Positions 43,776-52,276 are shown, counted from the first letter of the stretch. The stretch: DNA of 64,000 nt from Variovorax sp. OAS795 (GCF_040546685.1 NZ_JBEPOH010000002.1:1-64000); one strand, 5' to 3'. Numbers and translations are program-made. Notes: generated by a model not told the origin, from the letters alone.

Positions 43776-44075
43776 ATGAACATCACGTTCCATCGCATCG
43801 CCGGCCCGCTCCTGGTCGCCGCCACGCTCGCCGGCTGCGGCGGGGGTGGAGGGGGGGGCGGGGGCTTCAGCTTCCATCCGTTTCCACCCGCCGGAGGGGG
43901 CCAGCAGCCGCCGCCGACGGCGCCCCCGCCGCAAGCGGATGCCTACGACACGTTCATTGCCTACGTGAAGACGCTGGTGGACGGCGGTGGGCTCGACACG
44001 GCCGAAGCCGTCGACGTGGCGACCTTCGATCCGCCGCCGGGCTCCGAGACCAAGGACCCCATTTCCACCGAGTGA
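43776..44075 (+). CDS. Small lipoprotein with polyglycine stretch
   Basis: A 99-residue protein: signal peptide MNITFHRIAGPLLVAAT with lipobox LAGC, followed by about nine consecutive glycines, a proline-rich spacer (PPPTAPPPQ) and a short acidic, conserved-looking end (AYDTFIAYVKTLVDGGGLDT). The glycine stretch is encoded by G-runs at 43842-43864. It lies 10 bp after the DUF4331 gene and its stop overlaps the next start (TGATG). Role unknown; probably an accessory of the DUF4331/HupE cluster. Confidence 0.82.
   Translation: MNITFHRIAGPLLVAATLAGCGGGGGGGGGFSFHPFPPAGGGQQPPPTAPPPQADAYDTFIAYVKTLVDGGGLDTAEAVDVATFDPPPGSETKDPISTE
43842..43864 (+). repeat. G-rich tract with an 8-G homopolymer inside the lipoprotein gene
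   Basis: Runs of five, two, eight and five G separated by single other bases. The 8-G run (43851-43858) is long enough to slip in replication and shift the lipoprotein frame. The whole tract also satisfies the usual G-quadruplex pattern, the long run counting twice. Confidence 0.7.
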
Positions 44076-45268
44076 TGACCGTGCGCCGACGCCTGCCGCC
44101 CCCGTCCGCACTGCGTGCAGGTGCCGCCGCCCTGGCCATGGCCGGGGCGATGGCGTGGGCCGGCGCCGCGCCGCGCGTTCCCACCGACGACAACGAGGTC
44201 GTCGAATCGTTGCCGTCGGTGGCCGATTGGTCGCGCGAGGCACGCGCGATGCGCCGGGAACTGCAGCAACGGCCGACCGACGCGGCCGTGGCCATCGGGG
44301 CGGCCACCCGCTACCTCGAGCTTGCGAGATCGCAGGGCGACGCGCGCTACGCCGGCCATGCCATGGGCGCCCTTTCCCACTGGGCCGCCGCAGCACCCGG
44401 CGATACGCCCCCACCCGTGCTGGTGATGCGCGCCGGCATTGCGCAGTTCCTGCACGATTTCGACGGTGCACAGGCGCTCCTGAAGGCCGCGCTCGCACGA
44501 CAGCCGTCCAATGCACAGGCCTGGATCACGCTGGCCACTGTCCTGCGGGTACGCGGCCGCTACGGCGAATCGGACGCTGCCTGCCACGCGCTCGGCCGTG
44601 TCGGGCCGGCGCTCTACGGGCTGGCCTGCATCGCGGAGAACGCCGGCTTGCGCGGCAACCACGACGAAGCGCGCGGCACTTTCAAAGAACTGCTGCAAGA
44701 CCCCCGGCTCCAGGCCCGGGAGCAGGCCGGCACGCGCCAATGGCTGCTGACCAGCCTGGCCGAGACCGAGGAACTCGCGGGCCGCCCGGCCGAGGCCGAG
44801 GACGCGTATCGCCGCGCCTTGCAGGCCGAGCGCTCGGGCTATCTGCTGCTTGCCTACAGCGACTATCTTCAGCGCGCCGGGAGGCCGGAGGAGATTCCCG
44901 CATTGCTTCGGAACGAAGCGCGCAGCGACGCGGTGCTGCTTCGCCTGGCCATTGCCTCGCGCGGCCTCGAGGGCCCGCGCACCGACGCGGCCGAACTCAG
45001 GGCGCGCTTCGGGGCGGCGGCGGAGCGGCCGGGCACCACCGCGGTCCATGCGCGCGAAGAGGCGATGTTCGCGCTCGACGTCGATGGCAACGCCCGGCGT
45101 GCGCTCGAGCTCGCCAGGCTCAACGTCCAGCTGCAGCGCGAACCCGTCGACCTGCTGCTGTTCGCACGCGCGGCCGTTGCGGCGAAGGACGAGCCGGCGC
45201 GCGCCGAAGTCGGGGCGCTGGTGCGGCAGATCGGCCTTCGCGACGCGCGCGTCGATGCGCTGCTCTGA
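44075..45268 (+). CDS. Exported tetratricopeptide-like repeat protein
   Basis: A 397-residue protein: signal peptide ending around AGAAPRVP, then TPR-like helical hairpins (DGAQALLKAALARQPSNAQAW, RPAEAEDAYRRALQAER, NARRALELARLNVQLQREPV). It would be a periplasmic scaffold or adaptor. Start ATG 44075 shares a base with the lipoprotein stop. It is 10 bp upstream of the HupE/UreJ gene; this order (DUF4331, lipoprotein, TPR, HupE) looks like one transcription unit. Confidence 0.88.
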   Translation: MTVRRRLPPPSALRAGAAALAMAGAMAWAGAAPRVPTDDNEVVESLPSVADWSREARAMRRELQQRPTDAAVAIGAATRYLELARSQGDARYAGHAMGALSHWAAAAPGDTPPPVLVMRAGIAQFLHDFDGAQALLKAALARQPSNAQAWITLATVLRVRGRYGESDAACHALGRVGPALYGLACIAENAGLRGNHDEARGTFKELLQDPRLQAREQAGTRQWLLTSLAETEELAGRPAEAEDAYRRALQAERSGYLLLAYSDYLQRAGRPEEIPALLRNEARSDAVLLRLAIASRGLEGPRTDAAELRARFGAAAERPGTTAVHAREEAMFALDVDGNARRALELARLNVQLQREPVDLLLFARAAVAAKDEPARAEVGALVRQIGLRDARVDALL

Positions 45269-45278
45269 GCGCCGCGCC

Positions 45279-46430
45279 ATGACCTTGCACCACCGTCGCC
45301 CGCTGCTGGCTGCGCTGTTCTTCTGGATGCTCGCCTTGCTCATGCTTCCGGCGCATGCGCACAAGGCCAGCGACGCCTATCTCCAGTTCTCGCGCGACGG
45401 CGACCGGATCGACCTGCGCTGGGACATCGCGCTGCGCGACCTCGATGCGGTGCTGGACCTCGACGCCAACGCCGACCAGAAACTTTCCTGGGGCGAGGTG
45501 CGCACCCGCCTGGATGACATCAAGGCCTATGCGCTGGGCCGCCTGCGCCTGCAGGGCGGCCGATGCGTACCCGCCGAAACCCAGGCGCCCGCCATCGAGA
45601 ACCGCATCGACGGCGCCTACCTGGTGCTGCAGATGCGGGCGCCGTGCAGCGCGGCCGATGCGCTGTCGATCGACTACCGCCTGTTCCAGGAAGTGGACCC
45701 GACGCACCGTGGCCTGCTGCGCGCCGAAGCCAAGGGCGCGGCCGCGCCGGTGCTGCGCTCGCTGGACCCCTCGGCCGGGCCCGTCTCCATCGACTGGGCG
45801 GGCGCCCAGGGTGCGGCGCCACCCCCCAGCTTCTTCGCCGATGGCATCCACCACATCCTGATCGGCTACGACCACATCCTGTTCCTGGTCTGCCTGCTGC
45901 TGCCCGCCGTGCTCCGGCGCAGGGATGGCGGCTGGACGCCCGTGCGCGCATGGAGGGACGCCGCCTGGCCCATGCTCGGCATCGTGACGATGTTCACCAT
46001 CGCGCACTCGATCACGCTGGCGCTCGCGGGATCGAAGATCGTGACGATCTCGTCGCACATCATCGAGCCCGCCATCGCGGCCACCATCATCGTGGCGGCG
46101 CTGGACAACATCCGGCCCGTGCTGCGCGGACGCCGCAAGCTTTTCAGCTTCCTGTTCGGGCTCATCCATGGCTTCGGCTTTGCGGGCGCTCTGGGCGAAC
46201 TCGAATTGCCGACGCGGCAGTTCGTGCTCGCGCTGCTTCAATTCAACCTGGGGGTGGAGGCCGGCCAGCTGGCCGTGGTGGCGGTGGTGCTCACGGTGCT
46301 GCTGGCGCTGCGCAGCTGGCGGCGCTATCCGCCGCTGGTGCTGCACGGCGGCTCGATGGCCGCGGTGGTCCTCGCCACGGTGTGGCTGTGCGAACGCGTG
46401 CTGGACGTGAAGGTGCTGCCGTTCTCCTGA
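45279..46430 (+). CDS. HupE/UreJ-type membrane protein with periplasmic EF-hand-like loop
   Basis: A 383-residue protein. Signal peptide to about AHAHKAS; periplasmic domain about 30-175 carrying a perfect 12-residue EF-hand loop, D62-A-N64-A-D66-Q-K-L-S70-W-G-E73; then about six or seven membrane helices from residue 190. The helical part has HHILIGYDHILFL, GIVTMFTIAHSITLALA and LFGLIHGFGFAGALGEL, with His/Asp pairs suitable for binding a transition metal. HupE/UreJ relatives move nickel or cobalt; the metal here is unproven. Confidence 0.92.
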   Translation: MTLHHRRPLLAALFFWMLALLMLPAHAHKASDAYLQFSRDGDRIDLRWDIALRDLDAVLDLDANADQKLSWGEVRTRLDDIKAYALGRLRLQGGRCVPAETQAPAIENRIDGAYLVLQMRAPCSAADALSIDYRLFQEVDPTHRGLLRAEAKGAAAPVLRSLDPSAGPVSIDWAGAQGAAPPPSFFADGIHHILIGYDHILFLVCLLLPAVLRRRDGGWTPVRAWRDAAWPMLGIVTMFTIAHSITLALAGSKIVTISSHIIEPAIAATIIVAALDNIRPVLRGRRKLFSFLFGLIHGFGFAGALGELELPTRQFVLALLQFNLGVEAGQLAVVAVVLTVLLALRSWRRYPPLVLHGGSMAAVVLATVWLCERVLDVKVLPFS

Positions 46431-46509
46431 GAAGAGAAAAAAGACGGGATGGGAAGCTGCGCGGTGAATCCGGTGGGCGGCAGGCTGCGTACTTGTGGGC
46501 AGACCGCCG

Positions 46510-46992
46510 ATGAACCGCTTCACCATTTCCCTCGATGAGCAACTCGCGCGCCAGTTCGAGATGCTCATCGCCCAGAAACGCTACACGAGCCGTTCCGAGG
46601 CCGTGCGCGACCTCATCCGCTACGGGCTCGGCCGCGCCGGACTCCGGGGCATGCAGTTCGATGCCGTGGTCTCGTCGTGCATCGCCAGCGTCAGCTATGT
46701 GTACGACACCCGCGAAGGCGCACTGGTGACGCGGCTGCAGGCGCTGCGGCATGCACACCACGGCATGGTGACCGCGTGCAACCAGACGCCGCTGGACCTA
46801 GGCAGTTGCCTGGAGTGCGTGGTACTGCGCGGTTCGATTGCCGCCGTTCACGACGTGGCCGACCAGCTGATGTCCATGCGCGGCGTTCGCCACGGCCAGG
46901 CGAACGTGGTGGCGCTGACGGACGGCGCGGCCATGCCCGCCCACGCGCATCCGCCGGTACCCACGCACTCGCACCTCACACCTTTGAACTGA
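46510..46992 (+). CDS. NikR-like ribbon-helix-helix regulator with altered metal site
   Basis: A 160-residue regulator: ribbon-helix-helix DNA-binding part RFTISLDEQLARQFEMLI, KRYTSRSEAVRDLIRYGL, then an ACT-type domain. Compared with E. coli NikR from memory, the high-affinity Ni ligands H76 (RHAHHG) and C95 (SCLECVV) are kept, but H87 and H89 are replaced by Gln and Pro (ACNQTPLDLG). New cysteines appear nearby (TACN, LEC), and the C-terminus is His-rich (HAHPPVPTHSH). It may sense another metal or a different state. It lies 79 bp after the HupE/UreJ gene on the same strand. Confidence 0.9.
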   Translation: MNRFTISLDEQLARQFEMLIAQKRYTSRSEAVRDLIRYGLGRAGLRGMQFDAVVSSCIASVSYVYDTREGALVTRLQALRHAHHGMVTACNQTPLDLGSCLECVVLRGSIAAVHDVADQLMSMRGVRHGQANVVALTDGAAMPAHAHPPVPTHSHLTPLN

Positions 46993-47037
46993 CGCCCGGG
47001 GCGTGAGCGAGGATTGGAGCGCCGCTGTCCGATGTAT

Positions 47038-47733
47038 TCAGTTTCCGGGGGCGATGAAATCCGGATGCCGCGCGCAGATTTCCGGGAGCGAACTCAGGGT
47101 GCCCGAGAGGTGCTCGCGCAGCGCCTTCTGGGCCGCCGCGCCGTCGCCCCTCGCAATGGCGCGCACGATGGCGCGGTGGTCGCGCAGGATCGCCTCCGTC
47201 TTGCCCGCCGTGGGCAGGTGCAGGCGCCGCAGCCGGTCCACATGGCCCGACACGCGGCTCACCAGGTCCCACAGGCTCGGCACGTTGGCGGCTTCGTACA
47301 TCAGGTGATGGAACTTGCGGTCGGCGCCGACGAACTCGCCGTACTGCCGCGCCGCCGCCAGCGTGGCCTGCAGCGCGACCTGCGCCTCCAGTTGGGCCAC
47401 CAGGCCCGGCGGCGCTTCGCCGGCCAGCTGGTGGACGATCTCCAGCTCGATGGAGCGGCGCAGGAAGTGCGCCTGCCGCGCGGCATCGACGTCGATGCGG
47501 CTCACCAGCGTGGCGTGCTGCGGGAACACGTCGACCAGGCCTTCCTCGCTCAGCCGCAGCAAGGCTTCGCGCACCGGTGTCTGGCTCACGCCGAAGCGGT
47601 CGGCGAGCTCCTGCCGCACCAGCACAGTGCCGGGCACGAGGTCCAGGGAGAGGATGGCATCGCGCAGTTTTTCGAGCACCTGCGGCGCGGCCAGGCGGGT
47701 GCGGTCGAGTCGGATCCGGGGGAGGGCGGTCAT
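47038..47733 (-). CDS. GntR-family regulator (FCD subfamily)
   Basis: A 231-residue regulator: winged HTH LRDAILSLDLVPGTVLVRQE, LADRFGVSQTPVREALLRL at the N-terminus, and an all-helical FCD domain with metal/ligand histidines (DRKFHHLMYEAANV, DHRAIVRAIARGD, LREHLSG). ATG 47733 is taken because an earlier start would extend into AT-rich promoter DNA. Divergent from the sugar-acid dehydratase operon, which it probably represses. Confidence 0.93.
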   Translation of the reverse strand: MTALPRIRLDRTRLAAPQVLEKLRDAILSLDLVPGTVLVRQELADRFGVSQTPVREALLRLSEEGLVDVFPQHATLVSRIDVDAARQAHFLRRSIELEIVHQLAGEAPPGLVAQLEAQVALQATLAAARQYGEFVGADRKFHHLMYEAANVPSLWDLVSRVSGHVDRLRRLHLPTAGKTEAILRDHRAIVRAIARGDGAAAQKALREHLSGTLSSLPEICARHPDFIAPGN

Positions 47734-47758
47734 TCGCTGGAATTCTCGTTTGCCAAGG

Positions 47759-47768
47759 TAATATATTA
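47759..47768. promoter_or_regulatory. AT-rich palindrome, candidate GntR operator
   Basis: TAATATATTA, a perfect 10-bp palindrome in the 82-bp divergent spacer between the GntR gene and the dehydratase gene, followed by TTTTAAT. It may be an operator, a -10 element, or both. Confidence 0.4.
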
Positions 47769-47815
47769 GTGTTTTAATCGCGCGGTCCATTCAAGAATCC
47801 AGTTCAGCCTCCTCG

Positions 47816-49543
47816 ATGCCACGCTCCTACGACACCCTGCGCAGCGCCCGCTGGTTCGCGCCCGACGACTTCCGCTCCTTCGGCCACCGCTCGCGCGTGA
47901 TGCAGATGGGCTATGCGCCCACCGACTGGGTGGGCAAGCCGGTCATCGCGATCGTCAACACCTGGAGCGACGCCAACCAGTGCCATTCGCATTTCAAGCA
48001 GCGCGTGGAGGACGTCAAGCGCGGCATCTTCCAGGCCGGCGGCTTTCCGCTCGAGCTCCCGGCCATCTCGCTGTCCGAGAGCATGGTCAAGCCGACGACC
48101 ATGCTCTACCGCAACTTCCTCGCGATGGAAACGGAAGAGTTGTTGCGCAGCCATCCGATCGATGGCGCGGTGCTGATGGGCGGCTGCGACAAGACCACGC
48201 CGGGCCTCACGATGGGCGCGCTGAGCATGGGCCTGCCATTCATCTACCTGCCCGCCGGCCCCATGCTGCGCGGCAACTGGCGCGGCAAGGTGCTGGGCTC
48301 GGGCTCGGACGCCTTCAAGTACTGGGACCAGCGCCGCGCCGGGCAGCTCAGCGACCAGGCCTGGCAGGAGATGGAGGCCGGCATTGCGCGCAGCCACGGC
48401 ACCTGCATGACCATGGGCACCGCGGCCACCATGATGGGCATCGCCGAGGCCGTGGGCTTCACGCTGCCGGGTGCCTCGAGCATTCCGGCGGCCGACGCCA
48501 ACCACGTGCGCATGAGCGCCGAATGCGGCCGCCGCATCGTCGAGATGGTGTGGGACGACCTGACGCCCGCGAAGATGCTCACGCGCGCCAACTTCGAGAA
48601 CGGCATCGCCTGTGCCATGGCCATGGGATGCAGCACCAACGCCATCGTGCACCTGATCGCCATGTCGCGGCGCGCCGGCCATCCGGTCACGCTGGACGAC
48701 TTCGACGCCGCGAGCCGGCGCGTGCCGGTGGTGGCCAACATCCGGCCGAGCGGCGACACCTACCTGATGGAAGACTTCTTCTATGCCGGCGGGCTGCCCG
48801 CGCTGCTGGCGCGCATCCGCGGCCACCTGGACACCGGGGCGCGCACCGTCAACGGCCGCACCATCGGCCAGAACATCGAGGGCGCCGAGGTGTTCGACGA
48901 CGACGTGATCCGGCCGCTGGACAACCCGATCTATGCCGAAGGCGCGCTGGCCGTGCTGCGCGGCAACCTCGCACCCGACGGCGTGGTGATCAAGCCCAGC
49001 GCCTGTGCGCCGCACCTGCTGCAGCACACCGGCCGCGCGCTGGTTTTCGACGACTACCCGAGCCTCAAGAAGGCGGTGGACGATCCCGCGCTGGACGTGA
49101 CCGGCGACGACATCCTGGTGCTGCGCAATGCCGGCCCGCGCGGTGCCGGCATGCCCGAATGGGGCATGCTGCCGATCCCGACCAAGCTGTTGAAAGAGGG
49201 CGTGACCGACATGCTGCGCCTGTCGGATGCGCGCATGAGCGGCACCAGCTACGGCGGTTGCCTCCTGCACTGCTCGCCAGAGTCGGCCGTGGGCGGACCG
49301 CTGGCGCTGGTGCGCACCGGCGACCGCATCCGCGTCGACGTGCCGAAGCGGCTCATCCACCTGGAAGTGAGCGACGAGGAGCTGGCGCGCCGCAGGGCCG
49401 CATGGACGCCGCCCCCGCCGCGCTACGAGCGCGGCTACGGCTGGATGTTCGGCCGCCACATCCTGCAGGCCAACGAGGGCTGCGACTTCGACTTTCTCGA
49501 AACCACCTTCGGCCGGCCGGTGCCCGAGCCGGACATCTTCTGA
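47816..49543 (+). CDS. Sugar-acid dehydratase, IlvD/Edd family (L-arabonate dehydratase-like)
   Basis: A 575-residue Fe-S dehydratase that removes water from an aldonic acid to give a 2-keto-3-deoxy acid. Seen: cluster cysteines in NQCHSHF, GGCDKTTPG and HGTCMTMGT; ANFENGIACAMAMGCSTNA; and near the C-terminus LSDARMSGTSYGGCLLH with the conserved catalytic Ser region. Similar in length and motifs to L-arabonate and D-xylonate dehydratases more than to IlvD proper. First gene of a GntR-controlled operon. Confidence 0.92.
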   Translation: MPRSYDTLRSARWFAPDDFRSFGHRSRVMQMGYAPTDWVGKPVIAIVNTWSDANQCHSHFKQRVEDVKRGIFQAGGFPLELPAISLSESMVKPTTMLYRNFLAMETEELLRSHPIDGAVLMGGCDKTTPGLTMGALSMGLPFIYLPAGPMLRGNWRGKVLGSGSDAFKYWDQRRAGQLSDQAWQEMEAGIARSHGTCMTMGTAATMMGIAEAVGFTLPGASSIPAADANHVRMSAECGRRIVEMVWDDLTPAKMLTRANFENGIACAMAMGCSTNAIVHLIAMSRRAGHPVTLDDFDAASRRVPVVANIRPSGDTYLMEDFFYAGGLPALLARIRGHLDTGARTVNGRTIGQNIEGAEVFDDDVIRPLDNPIYAEGALAVLRGNLAPDGVVIKPSACAPHLLQHTGRALVFDDYPSLKKAVDDPALDVTGDDILVLRNAGPRGAGMPEWGMLPIPTKLLKEGVTDMLRLSDARMSGTSYGGCLLHCSPESAVGGPLALVRTGDRIRVDVPKRLIHLEVSDEELARRRAAWTPPPPRYERGYGWMFGRHILQANEGCDFDFLETTFGRPVPEPDIF

Positions 49544-49563
49544 AGAATCCAACGGAGACCCAT

Positions 49564-50274
49564 GTGAATCCCCAGACCCGCGACAGGCTGATGAAGGTCA
49601 GCACCGCCACCCTGTGCACCGCGCTGTTCAAGCGCGGGCTGCGCAACCAGTTCATCCAGGACGTGCATCCGCTCAACCCGGCCCTCGCCAACATGGTGGG
49701 CGAGGCCTTCACGCTGCGCTACATGCCCGCGCGCGAAGACCTGAACCCGATCACTGTGTTCAACGACCGCAACCATCCGCAGCGCCAGGCCGTGGAGCAG
49801 TGCCCCGAGGGCGCGGTGCTGCTGATGGACAGCCGCAAGGACGCGCGCGCCGCATCGGCGGGCGGCATCCTGGTGAGCCGGCTCATGAAGCGCGGCGTGG
49901 CCGGCGTGGTCACCGACGGCGGATTTCGCGACAGCCCCGACATCGCAAAGCTGGGCTTCCCTGCGTATCACCAGCGCCCCAGCGCACCGACCAACCTGAC
50001 CTTGCACCAGGCCATCGACATCAACGTGCCCATCGGCTGCGGCGACGTGGCGGTGTGGCCGGGCGACGTGGTGGTGGGCGATGCCGAAGGCGTCATCGTG
50101 ATCCCGAAGGACATCGCGGACGAGGTTGCGGCCGAGGCCACGGAGATGACCGTGTTCGAGGACTTCGTGCAGGAGAAGGTGCTCGAAGGCCGCTCCATCC
50201 TCGGCCTCTATCCGCCGACCGAGGCGCAAAGCCGCACCGAGTTCGCCGAATGGCGGCAGGCGCGCGGCCGCTGA
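49564..50274 (+). CDS. RraA-like protein (HMG aldolase / decarboxylase type)
   Basis: A 236-residue protein of the RraA/MenG-like fold. Seen: AGGILVSRLMKRGVAGVVTD, then GGFRDSPDIAKLGFPAYHQ with the Arg-Asp pair that binds metal and substrate in pyruvate aldolases, and IGCGDVAVWPGDVVVGDAEG. In sugar-acid operons these proteins act more plausibly as aldolase or oxaloacetate-type decarboxylase than as RNase E regulators (inference). Start GTG 49564 follows CGGAGA; the nearby ATG at 49562 would hit a stop at once. Confidence 0.88.
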   Translation: MNPQTRDRLMKVSTATLCTALFKRGLRNQFIQDVHPLNPALANMVGEAFTLRYMPAREDLNPITVFNDRNHPQRQAVEQCPEGAVLLMDSRKDARAASAGGILVSRLMKRGVAGVVTDGGFRDSPDIAKLGFPAYHQRPSAPTNLTLHQAIDINVPIGCGDVAVWPGDVVVGDAEGVIVIPKDIADEVAAEATEMTVFEDFVQEKVLEGRSILGLYPPTEAQSRTEFAEWRQARGR

Positions 50275-50315
50275 GGCCCCGCTTCATCCGACACACGACA
50301 AAGAGAGACAAGACC

Positions 50316-51311
50316 ATGCCCTTCCTCCAGCGCGCCGCGCAGCTGCCGTTCGCCTTCTTTGCCTTCGCCTTCGCACTGGCGCCTGCTGCGGTGCTCGCGC
50401 AGGCCGAATGGCCCGCCGCCAAGGCCATCACCTACGTCGTGCCCTTCACGGCCGGCGGCTCGACCGACATCGTGGGCCGTGTGCTGGCCAACAAGCTGCA
50501 GGAGAGCCTGCACCAGTCGGTCGTGGTCGACAACAAGCCGGGCCAGGCCGGCGGCATCGGCGCGGCCTACGTGGCCAAGGCCGCGCCCGACGGCTACACG
50601 CTGTTCGGCGGCACCATCAGCACGCACGCCATCAACGCGAGCCTGTACAAGAAGCTGCCCTACGACCCGATGAAGGACTTCGAGCCCGTGTCGCTGGTCG
50701 GCCGGCTGCCCAACGTGCTGATCGTCAACAGCCAGCTCGGCGTGAACTCGGTGGCCGAGCTGATCGCATTGCTGAAGAAGGACGAATCCAAGCGCACCTT
50801 CGCGTCGTCGGGCGCCGGCACCTCGACGCACCTGGCCGGCGAGATGTTCGCCGACATGATCGGCGTCAAGCTCACGCACGTGCCCTACAAGGGCACGCCG
50901 CCGGCCATGACCGACGTGGCATCGGGCCTCGTGCCCTTCATGTTCGACCAGGTGACCGCGGCGCTGCCGCTGGTCAAGAGCGGCAAGCTCAAGCTGCTCG
51001 CCGTGACCACCGGCAAGCGCATCGCGCTGGTGCCCGAGCTGCCGACCATGATCGAGTCGGGCGTGCCCGGTTTCGAGATGTCGTCTTGGCAGGCCGTCTA
51101 TGCGCCCAAGGGCACGCCCAGGCCGATCATCCAGCGCCTCAATGCCGAGATCGTGAAGGCCCTGAAGCAGCCCGACGTGCAGGCCAAGCTCTCCGGCCAG
51201 CTGGCCATGGACATCGCGGCCAGCACGCCGGAGGAACTGCGCGACCACATGGCGCGGGAGATCCCCCGCTGGGCCGAGCTGGTGAAGAAGTCGGGCGCTA
51301 CCGCGGATTGA
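50316..51311 (+). CDS. Bug-family (TctC) periplasmic binding protein
   Basis: A 331-residue binding protein of the tripartite tricarboxylate transporter class, greatly expanded in Burkholderiales: signal peptide ending VLAQAEWP, then ITYVVPFTAGGSTDIVGRVL, VVDNKPGQAGGIGAAYVAK, GAGTSTHLAGEMF and HVPYKGTPPAMTDVASG. No TctA/TctB membrane genes are adjacent, as is usual. Probably captures the sugar acid or dicarboxylate used by the operon. Confidence 0.94.
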   Translation: MPFLQRAAQLPFAFFAFAFALAPAAVLAQAEWPAAKAITYVVPFTAGGSTDIVGRVLANKLQESLHQSVVVDNKPGQAGGIGAAYVAKAAPDGYTLFGGTISTHAINASLYKKLPYDPMKDFEPVSLVGRLPNVLIVNSQLGVNSVAELIALLKKDESKRTFASSGAGTSTHLAGEMFADMIGVKLTHVPYKGTPPAMTDVASGLVPFMFDQVTAALPLVKSGKLKLLAVTTGKRIALVPELPTMIESGVPGFEMSSWQAVYAPKGTPRPIIQRLNAEIVKALKQPDVQAKLSGQLAMDIAASTPEELRDHMAREIPRWAELVKKSGATAD

Positions 51312-51358
51312 ATGGGCTGCGTCGTGGCCGATGGAGGCGTCGGATATCTGTTGCCGTG

Positions 51359-52276
51359 CTATCCGCCAAGCCGTTCCGCCAGCAGCGCGTATTGCCGATC
51401 GAACATCTTTGGTTTTGATGCTTTCAGCTTCTCCAGATTCAGCAACTTCCATTTGAGCGCGGGGAGGTCCTGAAGCACAGGGAACGGCATGAGGTCCCAT
51501 TCGGGCGCTGCCCTGACCAATGACAGCAGGAAGTCCTTGTGCTCGCGCGTCAGGGCATTCGGCAGTTCGGCTTTCAGGGTGGCTCGTGTTTCGAGCAGGG
51601 TCTCGAGGGATACCTCGCCCATGGTCATCCCCTTGAAGTGATTCTCGTAGATGGCATCGAACGGCGCGTCGACGCTGAACAGCACCTCATGCACCGGTCG
51701 GTTGTGTCCCGCCAGATAGGCAACGAAGCAGTCGACAAAGCCGGCCGCAAGGCCGAACTTTTCATACATCTTCATGACATCGAAGATGTCGCGCGGGTGC
51801 TGGCGATCCATTGCCGCCACCAGCTTGCTCCCGTAGAGTTCTGCTTCATCCAGCATCGGAACGGTCAGTCCCGAGGTGAACATGTCTTGCGCCGCAAGTG
51901 ACAGCGGCATTGTCTTGGTCGGCAGCAAGGCGCCGCGAAAGACATGGTTGACTTCCACCTTGACTTCGATGTTTCCGTTGCGGACGAAGAGCTTCAGGTC
52001 TTCGCCGGTCGGCTTCTTCGGAATCGCGACGGAAAGCCCTCTGGCCTGGAGAATGGCGGCCGCCTGTCCGAGGTCGGATCCGATCACGGCAAGGGCTTCC
52101 TCGCGCGACATCGCGGGATCGGTGAAGACCACGTCGATGTCGACGGAGAGGCGCGGCATGTCTTGCACGAAGAGGTTCAGGGCCGTCCCTCCCTTGATCG
52201 CAAAGCGCGGCGAAGCGAGCACCGCCGGGGCGATGTCGATGAGTAGCCGGACCGTGTCGATGTATTCCTGCTTCAT
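51359..52276 (-). CDS. abiEii: AbiEii-type nucleotidyltransferase toxin
   Basis: A 305-residue toxin of the type IV AbiE system, a DNA-polymerase-beta-like nucleotidyltransferase. Seen: IKGGTALNLF, followed by the acidic motif RLSVDIDVVF with the DxD metal pair, the basic/acidic TGEDLKLFVRNG region, and HPRDIFDVMKMYEKFG. ATG 52276 overlaps the antitoxin stop by four bases. Base composition is visibly lower in G+C than neighbouring genes, consistent with horizontal gain. AbiEii proteins target nucleotide or tRNA substrates and arrest growth or phage multiplication. Confidence 0.9.
   Translation of the reverse strand: MKQEYIDTVRLLIDIAPAVLASPRFAIKGGTALNLFVQDMPRLSVDIDVVFTDPAMSREEALAVIGSDLGQAAAILQARGLSVAIPKKPTGEDLKLFVRNGNIEVKVEVNHVFRGALLPTKTMPLSLAAQDMFTSGLTVPMLDEAELYGSKLVAAMDRQHPRDIFDVMKMYEKFGLAAGFVDCFVAYLAGHNRPVHEVLFSVDAPFDAIYENHFKGMTMGEVSLETLLETRATLKAELPNALTREHKDFLLSLVRAAPEWDLMPFPVLQDLPALKWKLLNLEKLKASKPKMFDRQYALLAERLGG

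Noticed and set aside
46993..47037. Palindromic ACGCCC-G-GGGCGT between convergent genes as a terminator
   Set aside because: The single-base centre leaves no loop and there is no U-tract.
51341..51365. CGGATA...TATCCG as a terminator between the Bug protein and AbiE genes
   Set aside because: Six-pair stem with a 13-base loop and no U-tract; overlaps the AbiEii stop. Too weak to call.
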